A stretch of 27,326 nt of DNA, taken from IMG/VR virus record IMGVR_UViG_3300025889_000774, positions 1 through 27,326 of that record, one strand, 5' to 3'. The position numbers and the translations under genes were made by a program. Source of the DNA: a virus. A model generated the notes under the pieces. The model had not been told where the DNA came from and did not search any database. It saw only the letters and a list, made by a program, of their open reading frames with translations. Positions 21,101-27,326 of the stretch are shown here, in pieces (position 1 is the stretch's first letter; every line of letters begins with the position of its first letter).

Positions 21101-22898
21101 ACCCTTTCAGCAGATAGGAACTGTCTTTGCCCTGGATGAAGCGGGCAAAGTGTTCGGCTCCCAGTTCCTCCATGATGGCAGAGAACTTGTCATCGGTTGT
21201 AACCAACCCTTCACGGCCCTTCAGTGCAATTCCGCTTGCTTCGTATTCCTTGACAAACTGATTGATTTCTGCTGGGGAATACATCTTGCCAAGTTCGGAC
21301 GTGATGTTTGACACAAGTCCATCGAAGCCATCCAGCCGAGCAATTCCATGGAACATCTCATGGAAGAGGGTTGTGGTGTCTCCTTTGTTGCCGTTGATGT
21401 AAAGCACCGGCCTCTCACCCTCTACCACCTGCACCCCTGCTCCAGTTGCTTCGTCTTTGTCTTTCTGGAACCTGGCACGGAAGTCGTCATCAGAAATAAT
21501 CCGGATGTCAGCTTCATCTCCCAGTGCAGTCTGGAACATCTGCCAACCGTCCATGACTTGGACACGGGCCTGCTCGGACTTGACGTTCTGGTCCATGAAG
21601 TCTTTGACTTCTCTGGGCTGCTGTGTATACCACGTCTGGTAGTCGTTGGCTTCTGCTCGGCGTTTGCTGACCCCTGACAGGCCTTCTGCGGCCCTTGAGA
21701 ACCCTCCAGCACCTGCACCAAGCACACCACCTGCACCAAGGCCTTGTGCGGCTCCCTCCATGCCTCCAGCCAAGGCTCCAAGCCCAGCACCGTAGGCAGC
21801 ACCTTGAACTGCTCCTCCTGCTGTTCTGCCTGCATAATCAGCGACAGGGTCCAAGAACTTCAGCCTTCCGGCCATCTTGCCTGCCCTTGTCTGGGGTGAG
21901 CTCATGGCTAGGTGGTGCAATGGGCCAATGCGAGTCGGCATGTTGCCCATCGCGTTTGCGAACCCCTTGAACAACCCAGAAGCCACCTCCAATGTAGGCA
22001 CGGCCATTGCCACACCAGCACCAACACCAGCAGCAGGAGCAAGCCCAACAGAACCTGCCAAGGCTCCAACACCACCAGGTAGAGCATACTTGCCCAAACC
22101 TCCGGTAGTCTCATCAGTCAGCTTGGCAAGTTGCCCGGCCTTCTCTGCGACTTTGGATTCCAAGCTTGACAAGCCTCTGGCTGCTGCACCGGTTGCCCTG
22201 GAAGCCAACTCAGCAGGTTTTGCTGCAACACTACCCAGTGCTTTGTTAATGAATGAGCCAACCTTGGTGGAGCCACCCGACACCAGGACAGTTGGGTCCA
22301 AAAAGTAGGATGCCGCTTCGGCCATCTCTGTGTTAATCGAAGCAGGGTCCGCTGAAATGCCAAACCGTGACAGAATAGTGGAGTCACCCTTTCTGGCCGC
22401 TTCCCTGATGGAGTCCATCTCCTTGATGGCAAGGAATCGGTTATACTGGTCCTTCTTTGCGTCTCCGGTGTCCTGAATGTAGGGCTCAATGTATGTGTTC
22501 AGGTTGTCACCGATACGCATGGCCAGGTTGCCTAAATCGTAAGTCCCTCGGGCAGCACCTTCTGCCAGGGATGCTCCCATTTCCCCAAGCTGACCTTGTG
22601 CGGCCAAGTTCAGGGTAGACCGGACACCGTTCATCAGCTCGCTGGCGACAACCCCTGCCCCTTGTGCTACCAGTCCGGCCAAGTCACCAACGGACAATTC
22701 CGGCTTCAGTTCCTGATAACGCTGGAAGTCTTCAAACGAAACAGCAGACGCTGGTGTGGCAGGGTCTGCTATTCGTGACACGAACTGGTCATCTGTTTCA
22801 GGATAAGCCTTGTTCAGTGTCTCCTGGATGACGTTGTCCGGTGTGTCGTCTGGAAACTGTTCAACTACGTCATATCCGTCTATGTAGTATTCTTTCAT
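18192..22898 (-). CDS. 1568-aa polyvalent internal virion protein: Gly/Ala-rich segments, HExxH peptidase motif, ASCH-like domain
   Basis: A giant multidomain protein. The first 400 residues include Gly/Ala-rich hydrophobic stretches (about 265-315 and 355-400), as in membrane-penetrating ejection proteins. HEMFH at 513-517, with EELGAE (577-582), is a zinc-metallopeptidase motif (HExxH plus distal Glu). The C-terminal part has an ASCH-like domain from about 1378 (SPFADMIVEGLKSIETR at 1388-1404). RFSP or NFSP motifs occur at 741, 943, 1367 and 1507 and bound the segments. This is the architecture of phage polyvalent proteins, packaged and ejected into the cell. Activities are inferred. It is ATGA-coupled to the upstream internal protein. 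Confidence 0.85.
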   Translation of the reverse strand: MKEYYIDGYDVVEQFPDDTPDNVIQETLNKAYPETDDQFVSRIADPATPASAVSFEDFQRYQELKPELSVGDLAGLVAQGAGVVASELMNGVRSTLNLAAQGQLGEMGASLAEGAARGTYDLGNLAMRIGDNLNTYIEPYIQDTGDAKKDQYNRFLAIKEMDSIREAARKGDSTILSRFGISADPASINTEMAEAASYFLDPTVLVSGGSTKVGSFINKALGSVAAKPAELASRATGAAARGLSSLESKVAEKAGQLAKLTDETTGGLGKYALPGGVGALAGSVGLAPAAGVGAGVAMAVPTLEVASGLFKGFANAMGNMPTRIGPLHHLAMSSPQTRAGKMAGRLKFLDPVADYAGRTAGGAVQGAAYGAGLGALAGGMEGAAQGLGAGGVLGAGAGGFSRAAEGLSGVSKRRAEANDYQTWYTQQPREVKDFMDQNVKSEQARVQVMDGWQMFQTALGDEADIRIISDDDFRARFQKDKDEATGAGVQVVEGERPVLYINGNKGDTTTLFHEMFHGIARLDGFDGLVSNITSELGKMYSPAEINQFVKEYEASGIALKGREGLVTTDDKFSAIMEELGAEHFARFIQGKDSSYLLKGSPLKDALSGFVNRFVAGKLDRIYDTFKSPIFKSHLKRNRALDRAMNDLVKARRKAYKQVELSADDYIRAYGENDLGDDNVFNELQALGVAELDNKGKRIIKSNYRIGKETKELGKQLKDTLAGVNDAGGMLRQSDGSYKGRNFSPDQLRALLDAPFLSDKVKEVIQFIADIRQSGSDAVNVTYGAATYKTKRGKTRAKNLPISNRDALIYGLTVSPVGTITANILDLSLLRSKIQRLWSGDSRLHNLFDGPDGMYNDALTYVNALGGDVPTAQVLGSAEKRNHLNKMLGVRNVKGNPELPDTYNLKEADHPWRSFRLDRFVKARKLEDVKAQFSERAYEMGQVNFSPEPVLPVEKHPENQPVQGRLTKEQADRIKELQQHYEAKTPERIKVLKADAIESLSSRLINLGIPVSEARTMASDTFKNVHNKVKGAAQVISGMGKSDLSRLAGSGRPSVKTRASVNPNWLTSAFESFENDIDLAMMKAQQVGGAESGVRQVTPEQGQSFVTGERLADTKAFGSSLRDDAASPPRVYSSVVEGQKFGSQGNYNVFFEWDQKTPIVATSHHHYGVANGLTDIHASANVGDKNARTFGDPNNETYTTLPSGKKVLDTHLLVGNKGIPTARTHQLMVSTPSSGLNEVKKAYKKGGLSAAKKELAKVVSSELVGKQSQGKAASYASPEGVPMTVAIQRNRTEAYVLNPDLSNVKKVTIVSNKPDEVRLFKENIRQAFKNNSSKLPPIQVVSADSGPSGNKGRKAITDEHFKLTGETRFSPSRASESMPAFNVRNEQGSPFADMIVEGLKSIETRVRPTLNSLVGKRVKLVRTTGQGSGDVIGEVTVGQPKFYATKQEFDADFEKHLVKDDSEFAFGEQGKYGYPMLDPVKYKEPYSVDSVRDRPKGHVITKDMPGPRFSPARTLNKRGGAIYTTEQGHRAVQTSSRAGVRMYDKNGKRVGPVFQSVEKAERYLQSKAK

Positions 22899-24214
22899 TG
22901 AGTGACAATGTTGCCGAATTTGTCGCGGGTGGTGACGCGAGGAGCTGCCTTGGCTTGGCCTGGGGCTTCCATGCCCATCGGGACAAGGATGGACTCTACT
23001 GCCTGCTGTCTCAGTTGCTTTTTAAGTTGAACGGTGCCTGGTTTGTCTCCTGGTTGCGGGAAATACTTGGTGAAATCCCTCTCAAACTCATCCTTGCCAA
23101 TAACGGCACCAGACTCACGCCTCAGAACAGCAGTAATCCAGTCACTTGCTGCTGTCTCATACTGTTTGCGTAAGTCGCTCTTCATGACGTTGGGCATTGC
23201 TGACGCAATACCTCCAAACGTCCCAGATGGGTCAAACTCTTTCACAAGGTCTTCCATCATTGATTCAGCATTCTGCATTCGCATAGCAAACCCGAGAGAT
23301 TTCTGCTCACTTTCTGTCAGCTTTGGCTTTGCTTGCAGCTTGGCCTGCTCTAAAGCAAGTTTGGATTGCTCCAGTGTGTCTTTGGTCAGCATTTCATGCA
23401 ACTGCACCGCTGCTCCAGGTGTCTTCTTGAAGGCATTCGACCAGAAGTCTCCCAACCGCTTTGCTACTTCTTCCTGCGTCTCTGGACGGGAAGCAGTCGC
23501 TCCCTCCGCTGCCTTGGCCTGAAGAGCGGATAACTGGTCGCGCAGGCTGGTGACCTCTTCGGGTTCTGGAGGCATCTGCTCTGGGCCAGCAACCGGACCA
23601 GCCGGTTGTCTGCTTTTCACTCCACCAGCCTTAATGGTTTCCATGGTGCTTAATAATGGAGCGGATGTAGCCTTTTGCCCTGATGGCAAAATGGAGCGCA
23701 AACGGGGGGCATTCGTACCAGCCATTGCTTGAGGCATCTCTAAGCCTTGTGTCTTGTCGATGGTCGTTGGTTGGTATCGGTCCATGCGAGGTATGAATGC
23801 GTTGCTCTGAATCGCTTGCCCTAGCTCAGATTCTGCACGCTCGATTTGAGGGCCAAAGTCAACCTGTTCACTCACGCTCTGCGGCTGCTTGGCCTGCTGG
23901 TAGCTGCTCAACACTTCACCAAACTGGGCTTCTTTCTGCTTGGCTAGTAGGGACGGGGCATTCTCGCTGAATGACAGCAGCTCATCAAAGCCCATCGAGT
24001 TGGCCCTGTCCTTGTCAAGCAATCCAAGGTTGACCATGGCTTCCCGCATGCCTTTGCTGGCACCTGCTCGACGTTTGTATTCGGCAATGCCTTGGCCGAT
24101 GGATTTGCCAACGCTGGCACCCATGTTGGCGAGGGTTGCCCCAATGAACTCCCCAGCACGTGGGTCCATTTGGACTATCCCCTGACCTGTGTATGACTGT
24201 TGTGAAAATGGCAT
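22895..24214 (-). CDS. Internal virion-type structural protein
   Basis: A 439-aa protein. The first part is Gly/Ala-rich and partly helical, the middle has a Pro-rich linker (about 200-222), and residues 235-300 are charged coiled coil (LEQSKLALEQAKLQAK). The C-terminal motif AVLRRESGAVIGKDEFERDF, with YFPQPGD after it, is widely shared among proteins of podovirus-like internal cores and tail regions. It starts four bases after the 379-residue-frame gene stop and ends overlapping the giant protein start (ATGA), so the two may form one ejection complex. No enzymatic motif is visible. Confidence 0.75.
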   Translation of the reverse strand: MPFSQQSYTGQGIVQMDPRAGEFIGATLANMGASVGKSIGQGIAEYKRRAGASKGMREAMVNLGLLDKDRANSMGFDELLSFSENAPSLLAKQKEAQFGEVLSSYQQAKQPQSVSEQVDFGPQIERAESELGQAIQSNAFIPRMDRYQPTTIDKTQGLEMPQAMAGTNAPRLRSILPSGQKATSAPLLSTMETIKAGGVKSRQPAGPVAGPEQMPPEPEEVTSLRDQLSALQAKAAEGATASRPETQEEVAKRLGDFWSNAFKKTPGAAVQLHEMLTKDTLEQSKLALEQAKLQAKPKLTESEQKSLGFAMRMQNAESMMEDLVKEFDPSGTFGGIASAMPNVMKSDLRKQYETAASDWITAVLRRESGAVIGKDEFERDFTKYFPQPGDKPGTVQLKKQLRQQAVESILVPMGMEAPGQAKAAPRVTTRDKFGNIVTQ

Positions 24215-24218
24215 AGTA

Positions 24219-25274
24219 TTATTTAAACAAGGTTCGGATACGTGAATCCATCCACTTCCTGATGAAAGGTTTCAACCAGGAGTTCTGGGTCAACCATTCG
24301 GCAAACCTCTCCCCATGCTTGACGTATAGGTCATGGAACCATCGAGGTGAATCTTCAGTCAGCCAATGCCTAAACAGCAACCACATTGGGTTGTCGGCCC
24401 CATACACCTCGCGAGCTACCCAGCATTTGCCCTGAAACATCCCGCCAGCAGCAGACCCAACTCCTTGAGCTATACCGGCCATAGCACCAGACATGGCGTT
24501 GGCAGATGCGATGCTGGCGTTCAGCTTCGCATTGTAGTTGTTTGCATACAACGACCCCGCATAGGCAGACTCAGGATTGAACACACTACCAGGATTGAAT
24601 CCCTGGCCCTGCCCTGCTATGCCAGCCGCTTGACCAACCTGGACACCAGGTCTGCCAAGGATAGCCAAGAATGGGTCTGTGGCGGTAGCTGCATTCATTC
24701 CGACCACGTTCTGGGCGAACTGCTGCCTGCGTCTCTGAAGCTGCTCTGCTTGCAGTCCTTTTATCAAAGCCTCCTGGCCAACGTCAGCCATGCCAAAACC
24801 CATACCTCTTGCTGCCTGACTTCCCCTGATTTGTTGCTCAATCTCACGGGCCAATGCTGGAGGCAGGCCTGCTCCTGCGTCCAGTTCAGACATGGCTTGC
24901 TTGTTCAACCTGTCCAGCAGTGCAGCCTGCTCTGGGTTGGCACTACGGAAGGCTTCGGTAGCTCGCTGACCGAGCTGCTCGACATCAGCAATGTCAGCTT
25001 CCCGTGACACCCTGTTTCCTGCTGCGTCTGCTCTGGACAGACCTGGCATGATGTCCTTTTCGTAAAGCTCAAGCAATCCTGGTTGGCCGTCCTTGCCTGT
25101 CATAACATCCCTCAAGATGTCCAGGTCAAGTTGCGCGTACGCAGCCCTACCATAATCAGGGTTTGCTTCAGCAGCATACAAGTCTGGTGCCAGGTCAATT
25201 TGTGCCTGCAATGATTCCCGTGTCTCCTTGGCGTAATCCCTGTCGGGTGGTGCCTTTGCGCTATACATTCCCAT
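24219..25274 (-). CDS. Structural protein with CWVAREVYG C-terminal domain
   Basis: 351 aa from the ATG at 25274 (25268 is an alternative). The N-terminal half is helical and Gln/Ala-rich. A central Gly/Pro-rich stretch (GRPGVQVGQAAGIAGQGQGF) precedes a C-terminal domain of about 70 residues starting CWVAREVYG, with aromatic-rich helices (NPMWLLFRHWLTED, RWFHDLYVKHG). This tail recalls the short CFI-ATA-YG boxes seen at the C-termini of many phage and bacterial proteins. Position and composition suggest an internal virion or tail-associated protein. GAAAG precedes the start, which overlaps the upstream gene by 14 bases. Confidence 0.72.
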   Translation of the reverse strand: MGMYSAKAPPDRDYAKETRESLQAQIDLAPDLYAAEANPDYGRAAYAQLDLDILRDVMTGKDGQPGLLELYEKDIMPGLSRADAAGNRVSREADIADVEQLGQRATEAFRSANPEQAALLDRLNKQAMSELDAGAGLPPALAREIEQQIRGSQAARGMGFGMADVGQEALIKGLQAEQLQRRRQQFAQNVVGMNAATATDPFLAILGRPGVQVGQAAGIAGQGQGFNPGSVFNPESAYAGSLYANNYNAKLNASIASANAMSGAMAGIAQGVGSAAGGMFQGKCWVAREVYGADNPMWLLFRHWLTEDSPRWFHDLYVKHGERFAEWLTQNSWLKPFIRKWMDSRIRTLFK

Positions 25275-25701
25275 GATAATTGTCTTTCTGGTATTCCCGG
25301 TGGAGTGTTGTAAATTCCCGCAGAGCCTTCCACCCACCGCAAAGGTAGACCACTGCAAACATCACTTCGTGATAATAACTTTTCAGCACATCCGAATGCA
25401 CCCGCTTAACCTGGTCCTCTGACTTCTCCCACTTATTTGCATCCAACCAGGCATTGCATGACATGATAAGCAGAGGCATAAGGAACCCTTGGTGTGCTGT
25501 ATAAAATGGGTTCTTGGACAATGCCAGCATCCATGCCAGTTCTGCTTCAATCAACTGCTCATCAGTCAGTGATTTGTCACCATCAATGATGTCATCAAGC
25601 TGGTGTGACCTCTCAGCAAACAGCTCCACAAATTGCCAAGCTGACTCATTGTTGTGAGTCAGGCGCATGAAGTCGTCCCTTATGGAGCGGTCAAATGTCA
25701 T
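25261..25701 (-). CDS. Hypothetical virion-block protein
   Basis: A 146-aa mostly helical protein starting MTFDRSIRDDFM. A hydrophobic stretch (FLMPLLIMSCNAW) and a VVYLCGGWKAL segment may be buried helices rather than membrane spans. It is ATGA-coupled to the fibre-like gene upstream and overlaps the next structural gene by 14 bases. Small helical proteins in this position are common in podovirus virion modules and have no known function; I do not recognise a family. Confidence 0.65.
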   Translation of the reverse strand: MTFDRSIRDDFMRLTHNNESAWQFVELFAERSHQLDDIIDGDKSLTDEQLIEAELAWMLALSKNPFYTAHQGFLMPLLIMSCNAWLDANKWEKSEDQVKRVHSDVLKSYYHEVMFAVVYLCGGWKALREFTTLHREYQKDNYHGNV

Positions 25702-26603
25702 GCTATTTTCCAAAGAGTGAATGTGGTGTATACCTCTGGTTGACCTAAGTTTGCCGCCTTGCCAAACCCGCCAGTCACGGCTGCTCCAGCGATTTGTCGT
25801 ATCTCAAGTGTGTTGGCACCGCCAGATGCCAGAGTGAACCTTCCCTTCAATGGGAGCCAACCGCTTTCTGCATTGCTTGCTTGCGTAACAGCAGCACCAC
25901 CGTAGACTAGAATACTACTTCCAGTAGTGTCATACAGCCAAGCAGTGGTGTTCGCTGCTGCTGAGTCATAACTGACCAGGCCGTCGATAACATACGTCCC
26001 GTCTTCAAGTGCAAATGATGTCCCGCCAAGCGTGACAATGCCGTCAGGGTCTGTCTTGTTGGTCACTTTGCGTGCGGAGGCAGATGTTGTGGATGCTTCC
26101 GCAGCAGTGTTGGTGGATTCTTGGTGCCAAACTGTTGCCACACTAATGGCACCAGGCTTGGCTTCCCATTGTATGTTTCCTGATGAGTCCGTGCTGATGT
26201 ATTTGTCTGCACCAGACGTGACAATCTGGGAAATGTTGACAGTGCTTACCCCGGCTTGCGCTGCCCATTCTGGGTCTGCCCCAGTTCCGTTTGTTTTCAG
26301 GAAGTTGCCAGCAGTGCCAGGGTTCAAAGTCACCAGGTCACCGTTTGAGTCATAATACAAGACTTGACCGTGTGTGCCGCTTGCCAGCTTGGTCAGGTCT
26401 ATGTTGTGGTCGGCTATCTTGCTGTTGATGTCAATCGTGCTGGCAAGCTTGGCAGTGGTGATGGACCCGTCTGCTATCTCTCCGGACTCGGCTTGCCCGT
26501 CTAGTGTGATAACCGGACTGCCAAGCAGGTTTAGCTTGCTGTATGTGACCTTCTCCGAATCCGAGAAGGAATAACCTGGGGTTACTGAAAAAGAAAGTGC
26601 CAT
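25698..26603 (-). CDS. Fibre-like beta-rich structural protein
   Basis: A 301-aa protein, Ser/Thr/Gly-rich with few charged residues. YSKLNLLGSPVI, IADGSITTAKLA, SKIADHNIDLTKLA and GQVLYYDSNGDLV are the short repeats typical of phage tail or head fibres. The last 130 residues (about 175-301) look like a jelly-roll receptor-binding head (TWLYDTTG, LPLKGRFTLASG, NTLEIRQIAG). It likely forms a trimeric fibre. ATGA-coupled to the next gene; four bases separate it from the upstream gene. Confidence 0.72.
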   Translation of the reverse strand: MALSFSVTPGYSFSDSEKVTYSKLNLLGSPVITLDGQAESGEIADGSITTAKLASTIDINSKIADHNIDLTKLASGTHGQVLYYDSNGDLVTLNPGTAGNFLKTNGTGADPEWAAQAGVSTVNISQIVTSGADKYISTDSSGNIQWEAKPGAISVATVWHQESTNTAAEASTTSASARKVTNKTDPDGIVTLGGTSFALEDGTYVIDGLVSYDSAAANTTAWLYDTTGSSILVYGGAAVTQASNAESGWLPLKGRFTLASGGANTLEIRQIAGAAVTGGFGKAANLGQPEVYTTFTLWKIA

Positions 26604-26607
26604 AGCT

Positions 26608-27180
26608 TTAACTGATTGTCAGGTTACCGCTCACTTGAACATACCATTTTTGGCTCAAGTCAGTGTAGAAAATAGCCATCTGCTTTGTGGGTATAACGAC
26701 CGAGGTTGAGATGCTCGTATCCCCCCAAAAGCTGCTCGTTATGGTGGCATTGCCTGAACTGTTGTTGATAACCACCTTCGACGAGATGACATTGACTGTC
26801 GGCTCCGGTAAAGCATATGAATCTGACACTGAAATCACACTGACGGCGACATCAGCAGTTAGGGTGTTTGCTTCCGTGTCATTAATAGTTTGCCTGACCG
26901 CGGAAGGAGTGCCAATGCCTACCGTGGGGTTGCCTGATATGCCTGTCGCGTTTGAAACCGTGAGGCCATTATCACCTGATATGGACCTCGCATAAGCATT
27001 ACCCAAACTGTCAACCGACACCAAGCCAGACCCTGCCAGTTCATCAATGGCCCGGATGTTGTAGCCTTCGGCATAGTTCAGGTGTTCCATGGCAGTGATA
27101 AGCTCTGCCCGTGTCACCGTTGTGGTGGAAATGGGACCGTTCGTCCCGTCATAAGAAAAGTTTTTTGCGCTGTCTGGCAT
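26608..27180 (-). CDS. Fibre-like beta-rich structural protein
   Basis: 190 aa from the ATG at 27180, with GGAGG about 9 bases upstream. It is rich in Ser, Thr, Asn and Val (SGDNGLTVSNATGISGNPTVGIG, ADVAVSVISVSDSY), as expected of a beta-solenoid or fibre segment, and ends with strands YVQVSGNLTIS. A helix near the start (RAELITAMEHLNYAEGYNIRAIDEL) may attach it to the virion. It is probably a partner of the fibre-like protein read next. The function within the virion is inferred from composition and neighbours. Confidence 0.68.
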   Translation of the reverse strand: MPDSAKNFSYDGTNGPISTTTVTRAELITAMEHLNYAEGYNIRAIDELAGSGLVSVDSLGNAYARSISGDNGLTVSNATGISGNPTVGIGTPSAVRQTINDTEANTLTADVAVSVISVSDSYALPEPTVNVISSKVVINNSSGNATITSSFWGDTSISTSVVIPTKQMAIFYTDLSQKWYVQVSGNLTIS

Positions 27181-27326
27181 TACCAAAGTCCTCCGTGCTG
27201 TCCGTCTCTTCGTTGTCCTGGCACATTGCCAGACGTGATTGTGTGAAGTCTCACCCTGCCATCTGTGACCTCAACCTTGAGCTGGTAGTAGGCTCCACGC
27301 CTGTCTACACGAAGCTTGTGGGTCCA
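27180..27326 (-). CDS. C-terminal end of a virion protein (cut by right edge)
   Basis: 48 residues in an open minus-strand frame from base 27326 to a TAA whose last base is the A of the next ATG (TAATG). It contains RGAYYQLKVEVTDGRVRLHTIT and ends in a Gly/Arg-rich GQRRDGQHGGLW tail. The short beta strands fit a tail or connector protein. Too little is present to name it. Confidence 0.6.
   Translation of the reverse strand, partial: WTHKLRVDRRGAYYQLKVEVTDGRVRLHTITSGNVPGQRRDGQHGGLW

Noticed and set aside
21422-22489. Other open frames across the Gly/Ala-rich part of the polyvalent gene
   Set aside because: GC-rich low-complexity coding sequence often leaves other frames open; these have no start signals or recognisable motifs.

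Overview
This window is a contiguous piece of a tailed double-stranded DNA phage genome (Caudoviricetes). The evidence is a terminase large subunit, a DnaB-type helicase beside an initiator-like gene, a RecE-type exonuclease with an SSB-like partner, a cell wall hydrolase, fibre-like proteins and very large Gly/Ala-rich internal virion-type proteins. The virion genes look podovirus-like, but that is inference. No ribosomal RNA, integrase, lysogeny repressor or CRISPR array was seen, and the host cannot be named from the sequence.

Layout. Almost everything is on the minus strand and is read right to left. (1) 27326-18192 is a late virion block: the C-terminus of a cut-off protein, two fibre-like beta-rich proteins, a 146-aa protein, two Ala/Gly/Gln-rich internal proteins and a 1568-aa polyvalent protein with a zinc-peptidase motif and an ASCH-like domain. 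(2) 15046-18193 is the only plus-strand block: a promoter, SAM methyltransferase, radical SAM protein, DXD glycosyltransferase, second SAM methyltransferase and a strong intrinsic terminator. It looks like an independently expressed accessory (moron) cassette. (3) 14959-9157 is DNA metabolism: a Holliday-junction-resolvase-like nuclease, a secreted SleB-like hydrolase, small zinc-ribbon proteins, SSB-like protein, RecE-like exonuclease, a replication initiator candidate containing iteron-like repeats, DnaB helicase and a dNMP kinase. (4) 9164-3533 is a run of small genes, many joined by ATGA stop/start overlaps: a PD-(D/E)XK nuclease, a beta-helix protein, a Lar-like protein, a staphylococcal-nuclease homologue and several zinc-ribbon proteins. 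Two homologous cloverleaf-like elements bracket one of the small genes. (5) 3414-1 is packaging: a candidate small terminase, two tandem paralogous HNH endonucleases carrying NPEK repeats, a small membrane protein, a basic protein and the large terminase, which runs off the left edge.

How it fits together. The initiator, iterons and helicase look like a lambda O-type origin module. The exonuclease, SSB-like protein and resolvases would serve recombination and branch clearing before headful packaging. The HNH proteins sit next to terminase, where many phages keep packaging-associated HNH nucleases. The internal proteins are plausible ejected proteins. The plus-strand cassette probably modifies a glycan or another substrate.

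Most noteworthy: the radical SAM/glycosyltransferase/methyltransferase cassette, the iterons and 20-bp palindrome inside the initiator gene, the paired covarying tRNA-like elements at 6431-6775, and RFSP/NFSP motifs that appear to delimit domains in the polyvalent protein.
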